DNA from: Rhodospirillaceae bacterium
GTDB taxonomy: Bacteria; Pseudomonadota; Alphaproteobacteria; Rhodospirillales; Casp-alpha2
Length of the DNA: 64,000 nt
Assembly (NCBI GenBank): GCA_016845145.1
Contig: JAERTE010000139.1
Coordinates: 62,001-126,000 of the forward strand
Direction of reading: 5' to 3'
The notes below the pieces were generated by a model. It was not told the DNA's origin and made no database searches. It was given only the letters and a program-made list of their open reading frames with translations. The translations under genes and the position numbers were made by a program. Positions 52,956-60,641 of this stretch are shown one piece after another. The first letter of the stretch is position 1. Every line of letters starts with the position of its first letter.

Positions 52956-53528
52956 CTAAGGCAACTCGAGATTAAGAAAGAGTTTCCAGCCCTCATTTCT
53001 CGACGGGGGCTCAATCGGCTGCAACTTTTCTGTTCCGTCAAAATCGAAGCAAGATAGGATTTGCACAATTTCCCCGTCTTTGGCAGCAAGCGGCGTGTGA
53101 ATCGCTTCATACTTGCGAGGAGCCTTGTCGGCCAAGAACTCCAGACATCCAACAATCTGAACAGGGTTACGGATGGCGATTATTGCGGCGTAGATTTGAT
53201 GAAGTTCTTTTACGCCCTCCTCTGAATATAGTTCGGAGACGATTTTTCCAGTTGGATCATAACCCAATTGTGAAGTCATGCCCGATCCCCAAAATCGCAC
53301 CCTAAAATTCTGCGGATCGCCGATAATGTCTCTGACTACGACATAAGGAGCTACATCGTAAACCTCCATGAGATCTATCGACTCCTTGGTCGGCAACTCG
53401 CCGGCTGAACACTTTGAAAGCCAATATTGATAAAGCCGTTGGGTCTTATTCAACACCAAGTCAATGGTGTCGTAGGCGTATCCATATCGTACCACAGGGG
53501 AGTCCGAGGCTGATTCAGAAACATTCAC
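52956..53528 (-). CDS. PAS_5 (DUF1457-type) single-domain protein
   Basis: 190 residues from a GTG at 53528. The pattern of the alphaproteobacterial PAS_5 family is clear: RLYQYWLSKCSAGELPTKESID, VAPYVVVRDIIGDPQNFRVRFWGSGM, YDPTGKIVSELY, then a PAS-like sheet. These proteins lack an output domain. Their ligands and partners are mostly unknown. Codon use and the AT-richer sequence differ slightly from the flanks. The 144 nt to the PaiB gene show no clear element. Confidence 0.8.
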   Translation of the reverse strand: MNVSESASDSPVVRYGYAYDTIDLVLNKTQRLYQYWLSKCSAGELPTKESIDLMEVYDVAPYVVVRDIIGDPQNFRVRFWGSGMTSQLGYDPTGKIVSELYSEEGVKELHQIYAAIIAIRNPVQIVGCLEFLADKAPRKYEAIHTPLAAKDGEIVQILSCFDFDGTEKLQPIEPPSRNEGWKLFLNLELP

Positions 53529-53672
53529 GCGTTATCTCGCATATGTTTTCAGGGATGATGCATACAATATTACAAACAGACAAAATGGTCGATGGTCAGC
53601 GCCTATTCTTGATCTTGTTGAACGGACAAGAGTGCTGATCCGAGGCCTTCTGCGACGCTCAGCAATGACGCA

Positions 53673-54308
53673 TCAATCAGCGCGCGGTATCCGCGCTTCT
53701 ATAGCATCCGCTACCGCGCCCGCATCAAGACCGGCGTCGGTCGATGCGCGTAAGCCCTTGGCAGCACCTTGGGCATCTTCCGGCGAGCGGTTCTGGCTCA
53801 TCTTCCATTTGCCCTCGATGCGCTCGATGGGCATTTCGAAGGCGACGATGCCTTTTAACTGAGCCTGGATTTTTTCCTTGGGCAGCTCCGCCATGGACCA
53901 GTTGCCGGTGGCGTCCGACTCGTTGTCGCCGACTAGCCGCCACAGGATATCGGTGGCTTCGCCAGCATCGGTGATGGCGCGCGGTTTGCCATAGGCATGG
54001 ACGGTGGCGTAGTTCCAGGTCGGAACCATGCCGTCGCTTTCGTACCAGTTGGGCGAGATGTACGCGTGCGGGCCTTGGAACACGCATAGGGCTTCGGTTT
54101 CGCCATCGAAGTGTTGCCAGTGGTCGTTAGCGCGGGCGAGGTGGCCCAGCAAGGTCATCTGCTCTGCGTTGATATCCAGATGGAGGGGAATGTGGGTGCC
54201 GACGGGGCTTGCGTCCTTGGCGGTAACGAGCAGGGCGAAGCTAAAGGCCCGCATCAGCTCGGCCAGAACTTCCGGATCGGTTTCTTCGAAATGTTTTGGC
54301 ACGTACAT
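53673..54308 (-). CDS. PaiB-type FMN-binding protein
   Basis: 211 residues. Family signatures YVPKHFEETD, GTHIPLHLD, GHLARANDHWQHFDG, VFQGPHAYISPNWY and VPTWNYATVHAYG are all present; these form the split-barrel FMN site. In Bacillus PaiB is annotated as a negative regulator of sporulation and protease genes, but biochemical evidence is limited and many homologues probably act as flavin reductase-like or oxidase proteins. It lies 85 nt downstream of the sdh-linked enoyl-CoA hydratase. Confidence 0.88.
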   Translation of the reverse strand: MYVPKHFEETDPEVLAELMRAFSFALLVTAKDASPVGTHIPLHLDINAEQMTLLGHLARANDHWQHFDGETEALCVFQGPHAYISPNWYESDGMVPTWNYATVHAYGKPRAITDAGEATDILWRLVGDNESDATGNWSMAELPKEKIQAQLKGIVAFEMPIERIEGKWKMSQNRSPEDAQGAAKGLRASTDAGLDAGAVADAIEARIPRAD

Positions 54309-54393
54309 GGGGGGCTCCGTCGTCCACTGGCGCGGAGAGTAGCCAAATTATGGCTCTTTTAGAAGGTCCATTATGAGCGGTCCAATAGGGCCA

Positions 54394-55140
54394 CTATTCG
54401 CCTTTGAATACGGGCGGGCGTTTTTCCATGAACGCCGCGATGCCTTCGTCGCCGTCGGAGGAGGCATTGACGGCATTGACCTGGACGCGGGCGATGGCGG
54501 CGACTTCCGTCGGGCCTTTCGGCATGGCTTCGCCGACGAAGCGTTTCAACATGCGCGACGGCAACGGCGCCTGAGCAGCAATGCGTTTGGCGTAATCCAT
54601 GGCGGTGTCCATCAGGTCATCAAAAGAGACCAGCTTGTTGACGTAGCCGACTTCGTAAGCGCGCTGCGCTGTGATCGCGTCACCGGTCAACAACAGGTCC
54701 ATGGCGATCTTGTGCGGGATGCGGCAGGCCAGTGTTGAGATCAGGCCACCTGAAAAGCCGATTTTGACCTCCGGGTATGAAAACATTGCATCTTCCGTAG
54801 CCACCAGAATATCGCACATGGTAGTCAATACCATGCCGCCGCCGACGCACCAGCCCTGCACGGCGGCAACCACCGGCTTGTCGACGGGTACGCCAACGCT
54901 GGGGATGCCGCGAAACAGATCGTGCGGAATAGCCTTCAAATCGGCACCCGCGGAAAACGCTTTGCCGTCACCCGCCAGCACCGCGACGCGGTCGTCGTCG
55001 GTATCCATGAAGCGGGTCCAAGCGGCTTCCAGGCCAGCGACGATGTCGCCATCCAGGCGGTTCATGCGTTCGGCGCGGTTCATGGTAATGACCGCGACGT
55101 GGTTGCCCGCCGAGGTGTAAGTAACAGCTTCAGTCGTCAT
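54394..55140 (-). CDS. Enoyl-CoA hydratase/isomerase family protein linked to sdh
   Basis: 248 residues of the crotonase family: VITMNRAERMNRLDGDIV, FSAGADLKAIPHDLF, GWCVGGGMVLTTMCDI, EVKIGFSGGLISTLACRIP. It begins 3 nt after the sdhB stop, so it is almost certainly in the sdh mRNA. The second glutamate position of classical hydratases is not obvious (GFSGG), which favours another crotonase activity such as isomerase or hydrolase. Substrate unknown. Confidence 0.85.
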   Translation of the reverse strand: MTTEAVTYTSAGNHVAVITMNRAERMNRLDGDIVAGLEAAWTRFMDTDDDRVAVLAGDGKAFSAGADLKAIPHDLFRGIPSVGVPVDKPVVAAVQGWCVGGGMVLTTMCDILVATEDAMFSYPEVKIGFSGGLISTLACRIPHKIAMDLLLTGDAITAQRAYEVGYVNKLVSFDDLMDTAMDYAKRIAAQAPLPSRMLKRFVGEAMPKGPTEVAAIARVQVNAVNASSDGDEGIAAFMEKRPPVFKGE

Positions 55141-55143
55141 GAT

Positions 55144-55920
55144 TTACACGCGCTTGAACAGCGCTTCCTTGATCGAACCAATCGCCTGGCCCGGATTTAG
55201 GCTTTTCGGGCAGGTGGAGGTACAGTTCATGATGGTGTGGCAGCGGTACAGCCGGTACGGGTCGTTCAGCGCATCCAGGCGTTTGCCGGTGGCTTCGTCG
55301 CGCGAGTCGGCGATCCAGCGATAGGCTTGCAGCAAAATGGCCGGACCCAAATAGCGATCGCCGTTCCACCAATAGCTGGGGCAACTGGTCTGGCAACAGA
55401 AGCACAGGATGCATTCCCAAAGGCCGTCGAGTTTGTCGCGTTCCTCAACACTTTGCAGCCGTTCGCGGTTAGGCGCGGGTGTATCGGCCTGCAGCCACGG
55501 CTCAATGGAGCGGTACTGGGCGTAGGGAACGTTGAGGTCGGGCACCAAATCCTTGATCACCGGCATGTGTGGCAGCGGATAAATTTTTACATCGCCGGAG
55601 ATTTCCGAGATCGGTTTGGTGCAGGCCAGGGTGTTGGTGCCATCAATGTTGAAGGAGCACGATCCGCAGACACCTTCGCGGCAAGAGCGGCGGAAGGTCA
55701 GCGTCGGGTCGATCTCGTTCTTAATTTTGATCAGCGCATCCAAGACCATCGGGCCACAGGTGTCGAGGTCGACAATGAATGTGTCGAGACGCGGATTGTC
55801 ACCACTATCGGGATCGTAACGATAGATCTTGAAGGTCCGGGTGTTGGTGGCGCCTTCGGGCGCCGGATGGGTTTTGCCGGTGCCGACCTGGGAATTGGCG
55901 GGAAGGGAGAGTTCTACCAT
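55144..55920 (-). CDS. sdhB: Succinate dehydrogenase iron-sulfur subunit
   Basis: 258 residues. 2Fe-2S ligands are in CREGVCGSC and NTLAC, 4Fe-4S and 3Fe-4S ligands in [11 protein letters not shown] and [12 protein letters not shown]. It passes electrons from SdhA's FAD to ubiquinone in SdhCD. The gene lies 2 nt after sdhA. An extra 15-20 residues at the N-terminus ([16 protein letters not shown]) are usual for alphaproteobacteria. Confidence 0.98.
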   Translation of the reverse strand: MVELSLPANSQVGTGKTHPAPEGATNTRTFKIYRYDPDSGDNPRLDTFIVDLDTCGPMVLDALIKIKNEIDPTLTFRRSCREGVCGSCSFNIDGTNTLACTKPISEISGDVKIYPLPHMPVIKDLVPDLNVPYAQYRSIEPWLQADTPAPNRERLQSVEERDKLDGLWECILCFCCQTSCPSYWWNGDRYLGPAILLQAYRWIADSRDEATGKRLDALNDPYRLYRCHTIMNCTSTCPKSLNPGQAIGSIKEALFKRV

Positions 55921-55922
55921 GA

Positions 55923-57713
55923 TTAATAGACCCGTTCCTTGGGTTCGATGTAATCGACCTCATCGGTCAGTGTGTGGGCGTGCACCGGGCGGTAGTCGAT
56001 GGTGACCTTGCCGTCGGCATCGATGTAGCCGAGTGTGTGCTTCATCCAATTTTCGTCGTCGCGGTCGGGATAATCCTCGTGTGCGTGGGCACCGCGGCTC
56101 TCTTTGCGGGCTTCGGCGGAATACATGGTGATCTTGGCGTTGATCATCAGGTTTTCCAATTCCAGCGTCTCGACCAAATCGGAATTCCAGATCATTGAGC
56201 GATCAGACACCTGCACGTCGGCCATGCCGTCCCAAACCTTGTCGATCAACTCAACGCCTTCCGACAGCACTTCGGATGTGCGGAACACGGCGGCGTTGTT
56301 TTGCATGGTGCGTTGCATGTCCATGCGCAACTCAGCGGTCTTGGTGCCGCCCGATGCGTGGCGCAACCTGTCCAAGCGCTCCAGTGCTGCGTCGGCGCAG
56401 CCTTCGCGGTAGGGGCGAAGCGGCTCGCCCGGCTTCACCAGCTTGGATGCCTGAATGCCCGCGGCACGGCCGAAGACAACCAGATCCAACAGTGAATTGG
56501 TGCCGAGCCGGTTGGCGCCATGCACGGAGGCCGACGAACACTCACCCACCGCCATCAGGCCCGGCGACAAGGCATCGGGGTTGTCGGATGTCGGGTTCAT
56601 GGCTTCGGTCATGTGGTTGGTGGGGATGCCGCCCATGTTGTAGTGCACCGTGGGAATCACGGGGATCGGCTCTTTCGTGCAATCGACACCGGCGAAAATT
56701 TTCGCCGATTCGGTAATGCCAGGCAGTCGCTGGCCCAGTACGTCCGCACCCAGGTGTTCCAGGTGCAGGAAGATATGGTCGCTCTCAGGCCCGACGCCGC
56801 GTTTGTCGCGGACTTCCATGGTCATGGACCGCGAGACAACGTCGCGGCTGGCCAGGTCTTTTGCTGTTGGTGCGTAGCGTTCCATGAAGCGCTCGCCCTC
56901 GGCGTTGGTCAGGTAACCGCCTTCGCCACGCGCACCCTCGGTGATCAGGCAGCCGGACCCGTAAATGCCGGTCGGATGGAACTGGACGAACTCCAGGTCC
57001 TGCAGCGGCAGGCCGGCGCGCGCCACCATGGCATTGCCGTCACCGGTGCAGGTATGCGCCGATGTGCACGAGAAGTATGACCGTCCATAGCCGCCCGTCG
57101 CGATCACGACCTGATGGCCGCGGAACACGTGAATGGTGCCGTCGTCCAGGTTCCAGGCAACGACGCCCTCGCAGGTGCCGTCATCGCCCATGATCAGATC
57201 GAGGGCGAAGTATTCCACATAGAACTCGGCGTTATGTTTGAGAGATTGCTGATACAGCGTGTGCAGCATGGCGTGGCCGGTGCGGTCAGCAGCGGCGCAG
57301 GCGCGTTGTACGGGAGCTTCGCCGAAATTGCGCATGTGGCCGCCGAAGGGGCGTTGGTAAATCTTGCCATCTTCGGTACGCGAGAACGGCATGCCGTAGT
57401 GCTCAAGCTCGACGATCGACGGCACCGCTTCGCGGCACATGTATTCGATGGCGTCTTGGTCACCAAGCCAGTCGGCGCCCTTGACGGTATCGTACATGTG
57501 CCATTCCCAATGGTCCTCGGCCATGTTGCCGAGCGCGGCGGAGATGCCGCCTTGTGCCGCCACGGTGTGGCTGCGGGTCGGGAAGACCTTGGTGATGCAG
57601 GCTGTTTTCAGCCCGGCTTCGGCCATGCCCAGCGTGGCGCGCAAACCCGCCCCACCGGCGCCGACGACAACGACCTCATATTTATGGTCGATGATTTCAT
57701 ATGCCTTGCTCAT
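55923..57713 (-). CDS. sdhA: Succinate dehydrogenase flavoprotein subunit
   Basis: 596 residues. FAD-binding [20 protein letters not shown], the histidine carrying covalent FAD in [13 protein letters not shown], the substrate-binding [21 protein letters not shown] segment ([12 protein letters not shown]), and [20 protein letters not shown] at the C-terminal part. It oxidises succinate to fumarate. It lies 6 nt after sdhD. Confidence 0.98.
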   Translation of the reverse strand: MSKAYEIIDHKYEVVVVGAGGAGLRATLGMAEAGLKTACITKVFPTRSHTVAAQGGISAALGNMAEDHWEWHMYDTVKGADWLGDQDAIEYMCREAVPSIVELEHYGMPFSRTEDGKIYQRPFGGHMRNFGEAPVQRACAAADRTGHAMLHTLYQQSLKHNAEFYVEYFALDLIMGDDGTCEGVVAWNLDDGTIHVFRGHQVVIATGGYGRSYFSCTSAHTCTGDGNAMVARAGLPLQDLEFVQFHPTGIYGSGCLITEGARGEGGYLTNAEGERFMERYAPTAKDLASRDVVSRSMTMEVRDKRGVGPESDHIFLHLEHLGADVLGQRLPGITESAKIFAGVDCTKEPIPVIPTVHYNMGGIPTNHMTEAMNPTSDNPDALSPGLMAVGECSSASVHGANRLGTNSLLDLVVFGRAAGIQASKLVKPGEPLRPYREGCADAALERLDRLRHASGGTKTAELRMDMQRTMQNNAAVFRTSEVLSEGVELIDKVWDGMADVQVSDRSMIWNSDLVETLELENLMINAKITMYSAEARKESRGAHAHEDYPDRDDENWMKHTLGYIDADGKVTIDYRPVHAHTLTDEVDYIEPKERVY

Positions 57714-57719
57714 CAGGCA

Positions 57720-58103
57720 TCAACCTCCGAAGGAAAGCCGCAGTACGGCGAAAATGCACGAAGCGCCAAACAGGGCGGCAAGCAACTTGGTCAAAACCAG
57801 CAAAACCACTTTCGTGGATTCGGATTTGATGTAGTCCTCGACCACCACCTGAATGCCAAGCTGTGCGTGATGGAACATGGCGATGGTCAGCAAGATCAGC
57901 ATCACCGGATTGCCGTGACGACCAGCCCAGGCCTTGACCGTGGCCAGATCAGCGCCGATCAGGCCGACAACGGAAAAAATAAACCACAGCGACAGCGGCA
58001 CCAGTGCCAGCCCGGTCAAACGCTGCACCCACCAATGTCCGACACCGTCGTTGGATGACCCCAGCCCACGGGCGCGGCCAAGATGTGATCGCATCTGCAT
58101 CAA
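57720..58103 (-). CDS. sdhD: Succinate dehydrogenase membrane anchor subunit
   Basis: 127 residues with three hydrophobic helices. The opening AHLGRARGLGSSNDGVGHWW-like segment (HLGRARGLGSSNDGVGHWW) and the haem-ligand-type His in MFHHAQLGIQVVVEDYI are characteristic. Its ATG overlaps the sdhC stop (ATGA at 58100-58103). Confidence 0.93.
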   Translation of the reverse strand: MMQMRSHLGRARGLGSSNDGVGHWWVQRLTGLALVPLSLWFIFSVVGLIGADLATVKAWAGRHGNPVMLILLTIAMFHHAQLGIQVVVEDYIKSESTKVVLLVLTKLLAALFGASCIFAVLRLSFGG

Positions 58104-58495
58104 TTGCCTCCCGCCGCCGAGTAGGCGACAACCAATGTCAGCACGGTCATGGCGCCGGCAAACAAAATCACCAGCCAGCCCGACATCTTCATTTTATCGA
58201 GATCAAAACCCCAGCCGGCGTCCCACGCCAGATGCCGGACACCATTTGCCAGGTGGAAGAAAATCGAGAATGTGAAACCCCAAAGAACGAACTGACCGAA
58301 CCATGATCCGAACAGGGCTTGCGCATTGGCGAATTTTTCCGCGCCGTAGGTGGCCGAAAGCAGCCAGTAGGTGAAGAACAGTGTTCCACCCGCCAAGGCG
58401 ACGCCTGTAATACGATGCATGATTGAAAGGAAGGACGAAATTTGTGGCCGATAAATCTGGAGATGCGGCGACAAAGGTCGATTGCTATTGGCCAT
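58100..58495 (-). CDS. sdhC: Succinate dehydrogenase cytochrome b556 subunit
   Basis: 131 residues from the ATG at 58495 (GGGG ribosome site 7-10 nt upstream); an in-frame GTG at 58528 would fall inside the leader hairpin and is unlikely. The family signature RPLSPHLQIYRPQISSFLSIMHRITG is intact, followed by three hydrophobic helices and HLANGVRHLAWDAG with the haem His. First gene of sdhCDAB. Confidence 0.96.
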   Translation of the reverse strand: MANSNRPLSPHLQIYRPQISSFLSIMHRITGVALAGGTLFFTYWLLSATYGAEKFANAQALFGSWFGQFVLWGFTFSIFFHLANGVRHLAWDAGWGFDLDKMKMSGWLVILFAGAMTVLTLVVAYSAAGGN

Positions 58496-58522
58496 GGCCC
58501 AACCCCACAAATTGAAATGCCT

Positions 58523-58599
58523 GACCACCCGAGTGGGTGGCTACGCACCCATACGTAAAGGGTGGTCTTGGGCAAGTCAATGTTCGCACTCGCAATATA
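58523..58599 (-). promoter_or_regulatory. sdhC leader with mutually exclusive hairpins and candidate -10
   Basis: Reading the minus strand from a candidate -10 TATATT (complement of 58594-58599), the leader has four segments: GACCACCC (58567-58560), GGGTG (58550-58546), CCACCC (58540-58535) and GGGTGGTC (58530-58523). Segments 1:2 and 3:4 can pair, or 2:3, or 1:4 over 8 bp, and these are mutually exclusive. The ribosome site (58506-58503) is just downstream. The arrangement looks like an attenuator or translational switch. The ligand is unknown. Confidence 0.4.
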
Positions 58600-58651
58600 A
58601 CCCGACTGTGAATGCCGGTAACCCCATGAAGCAAAAGAGAATTGTCGGAGC

Positions 58652-58713
58652 TGTGGATTGTCCATGTGGAAAACATGTGGGTGCACTGTGGAGATCGCCC
58701 GCGATTATGCACA
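58652..58713. other. Phased cluster of DnaA-box-like 9-mers
   Basis: Direct repeats begin at 58652 (TGTGGATTG), 58665 (TGTGGAAAA), 58676 (TGTGGGTGC) and 58687 (TGTGGAGAT), spaced 13, 11 and 11 bp. An inverted TTATGCACA is at 58705-58713. Compared with the DnaA consensus TTATNCACA (inverse TGTGNATAA), two are one mismatch or less away and the others are weaker. They lie about 160 nt upstream of sdhC in an otherwise gene-free region. They could be DnaA sites or repeated sites for an sdh activator. Confidence 0.4.
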
Positions 58714-58804
58714 GAAAACTGCGTTTACCCCCGTGATTCTCCATTGTTTGTGAAAATTGGTTGGCGCAAGCTAATGATGCATGAGAAAGCGCCGATGCGG
58801 TGCT

Positions 58805-59020
58805 TTGCGGCAGGTGCCGGCGGAAGTTCGCTTCCGATGGCCCGGCCAAAGGGTGCCGGTTGCGGAAAGGTGGACTTCGGTCCGGCTGGAAGCAGGGCAT
58901 AGGCGTGCAAATCGAAAAACCGGTTTCGGCCGGCGTTTCGATGCGCAAGCCGCAGGCAGCGGTTTTCTGCGCCATGCGGGTCCTGGGGGCGAGGATCTTT
59001 CCCGTTCGGGAAATGGTTCT
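58805..59020. other. Hairpin-rich gene-free segment
   Basis: There is no credible gene between 58714 and 59160. The segment holds four compact stem-loops: CGGAAG-TTCG-CTTCCG (58821-58836), GGAC-TTCG-GTCC (58872-58883, the very stable C(UUCG)G loop), ATCGAAA..CCGG-TTTCGG-CCGG..TTTCGAT (58911-58942), and TTTCCC-GTTC-GGGAAA (58998-59013). The density of short perfect stems suggests a structured RNA, strand undetermined. From 59021 to 59160 I see nothing specific. Confidence 0.35.
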
Positions 59021-59164
59021 CGTCAAGCCCCCTGGCAGATGTGATCGGCCGGCGACGGTCGATGCACAAAGCCGGCGGGTTTAGGAACTGCAAACGGTGT
59101 GGGAAGGTCTGCCGAGGTTCGGTTTGATGGGTGATTGGCGACAGTTGCTTGTGAAGCGGAACCG

Positions 59165-59340
59165 CGTCGGCCAAACCGTTGAATGATCTCTGCCCAGGGT
59201 GCGTTCAACGATTGGCCGGTAAAGCGAGCGGTCGCTTTCTAGTGCACGGAGCCTGGCCGGCTCCAAGAGGTGTCAGGGTGCGTTGTCTCGGCGGCGCTCT
59301 CGCAGGTTTCCCAGGACCTGCGTCCCTGACGCCTCTTTTT
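59165..59340 (+). ncRNA. Candidate small RNA built of four stem-loops with a terminator
   Basis: Consecutive stems: CGGCCAA / TTGGCCG extended by CGTTGAA / TTCAACG (59168-59218), AAAGCGA-GCGG-TCGCTTT (59221-59238), GGAGCC-TGGCC-GGCTCC (59248-59264), then directly the 14 bp terminator stem. The hairpins abut with almost no spacer, and the 3' end has a T-run on the plus strand only. Neither neighbour gene is transcribed in this direction, so an independent RNA is the simplest reading. I recognise no known RNA family. The start and promoter are not determined. Confidence 0.45.
59265..59340 (+). terminator. Strong plus-strand rho-independent terminator
   Basis: AAGAGGTGTCAGGG (59265-59278) pairs with CCCTGACGCCTCTT (59324-59337; one G-U pair) and is followed by TTTTTATT. 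Inside the loop a second perfect stem CGCAGGT / ACCTGCG occurs. No T-run lies on the other strand, so the direction is plus. Confidence 0.8.
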
Positions 59341-59456
59341 ATTATCAAAGGCTCGAATCGCTGACAACTATATTTTGTGTGTTTTTCACGTTGCTTCGAA
59401 TACATCAAGTGTTCGAAGGACTCGCGCCGATTTTTGTTTGAGTCTTTTCAGGTGTT

Positions 59457-59538
59457 TAGCCGGACCGTCGTGGGACTGGTGTTGGCTGAAAAAAATCCAG
59501 GGGCGCGCTGCTCAGAGCCCGTTTTTCCGGTCCGGCTA
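59457..59538. repeat. Inverted repeat with probable minus-strand terminator of the mch gene
   Basis: TAGCCGGACCG (59457-59467) and CGGTCCGGCTA (59528-59538) are perfect inverted 11-mers 60 bp apart. Inside, the minus strand has a GGGC...GCCC stem-loop (about 59501-59520) followed by seven T (complement of 59489-59495), a plausible terminator for mch, whose stop is at 59577. A separate 7 bp palindrome CTTCGAA / TTCGAAG lies at 59394-59418. Confidence 0.5.
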
Positions 59539-59576
59539 TCGAATACCGGCCGGTTTTCATGAATCGATTCGCTACG

Positions 59577-60632
59577 TCAGCGCCGGGCCATCAACACCGT
59601 ATAGTCGAGATCAAGCACCACATCGCCCAAGGGTTTGCCGTCTTCGCCTTTATAAGGGAATTCGGCGCAGGCGCTGTCCTTGCATGCGACAGTACGCAGC
59701 CGCAAGGCGCCAATGCCGTTTTGGCCCGGAAGTTCCATTTTATCCAGCACCTCGGACCATGCATAAATCGTGTCACCGGCGAAGGTCGGGTTGGTGTGTG
59801 CGCCACCGTTGAGCGCTGCGACTTTGAAAGCATTCGCCAGGCCATTGAAGCTGAGGCTGCGGGCGAGCGAGATGATGTGCCCGCCATAGATCAGGCGCTT
59901 GCCGAAGCGGCTGGAAAGCTGTTCATGCTGATTGAAATGAACCTTTGCGGTGTTCTGATAGAGCCGCGTGGCGATCATGTGTTCGGCTTCTTCAATGGTC
60001 ATGCCGTCGACATGGTCGATGCGTTCACCGACGCTGTAGTCATCCCAAAGATGCGGGCTGCCTGCCAGTGCGGCGTCATAGCCCTCGATATCGGAAAGCG
60101 GCGGCACGACGAGGTCCGCCGCGGCCACGGCACCTGGCAAATCGGGAATGGTTGGTTCTGGTGCCGGCGCGTTCTCGTCGCCTTTGCGCACCATGACCCA
60201 CCGTACATACTCCAGCACCATCTCGCCGCGCTGGTTGTGGCCTCTCGAGCGCACATAGACGACACCGGTTTTGCCGTTGGAATTTTCCTTCAGTCCGATC
60301 ACCTCCGAGCGTGCTGAGAGCGTGTCGCCCGGATAGACCAGCTCACCGAATACACCGCCCGCGTAGCCCAGGTTGGCGACAGCATTGAGAGAGATGTCGG
60401 GGACGGTTTTGCCGAACACGATATGGAACACCAGAAAATCGTCTATGGGCGCGCCGGGGAGCCCTAAGTCTTGGGCGAAACGGTCCGACGAGTTGATGGC
60501 GAAGCGCGTGCCGTAGAGCCCGGTATAAAGTGCGATGTCGCCTTCCGCCACGGTGCGTGGTGTAGCGTGAACGAGCTCTTGGCCAATCTCGAAGTCTTCG
60601 AAAAAATTGCCTGTGTTGGTCTTATTCGACAT
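59577..60632 (-). CDS. mch: Mesaconyl-CoA hydratase (double MaoC domain)
   Basis: 351 residues with two hotdog/MaoC halves (about 1-165 and 185-345). The opening NTGNFFEDFEIGQELVHATPRT, LVFHIVFGKTVPDISLNAVANLGYAGG and YGGHIISLARSLSFNGLANA match mesaconyl-CoA hydratase (Mch) of Rhodobacter, which hydrates mesaconyl-C1-CoA to beta-methylmalyl-CoA in the ethylmalonyl-CoA pathway. The active-site motif is in the second half (HFNQHEQLSSRFGKRLIYGGH). It lies 9 nt downstream of a CitE-type lyase gene that would use its product. Confidence 0.88.
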   Translation of the reverse strand: MSNKTNTGNFFEDFEIGQELVHATPRTVAEGDIALYTGLYGTRFAINSSDRFAQDLGLPGAPIDDFLVFHIVFGKTVPDISLNAVANLGYAGGVFGELVYPGDTLSARSEVIGLKENSNGKTGVVYVRSRGHNQRGEMVLEYVRWVMVRKGDENAPAPEPTIPDLPGAVAAADLVVPPLSDIEGYDAALAGSPHLWDDYSVGERIDHVDGMTIEEAEHMIATRLYQNTAKVHFNQHEQLSSRFGKRLIYGGHIISLARSLSFNGLANAFKVAALNGGAHTNPTFAGDTIYAWSEVLDKMELPGQNGIGALRLRTVACKDSACAEFPYKGEDGKPLGDVVLDLDYTVLMARR

Positions 60633-60641
60633 GGGACGCTC

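Noticed and set aside
58879..58897. Match to the SRP (4.5S) RNA core, GGTCCGG..GGAAGCAGG
   Set aside because: The tetraloop would be GGCU instead of GGAA, and the upstream strand does not pair with the sequence after AGCA, so the distal SRP helix cannot form.
58577..59174. Minus-strand frames of 149 codons at 58577-59026 and 58725-59174
   Set aside because: No recognisable domain, no ribosome site, biased composition from hairpin-rich DNA; more likely non-coding.
58800..59340. Possible rnpB or tmRNA gene in the structured region
   Set aside because: None of the universal sequence blocks (for example GAGGAAAGTCC of RNase P RNA or an ANDN-type tag with a T-arm) could be found on either strand by eye.
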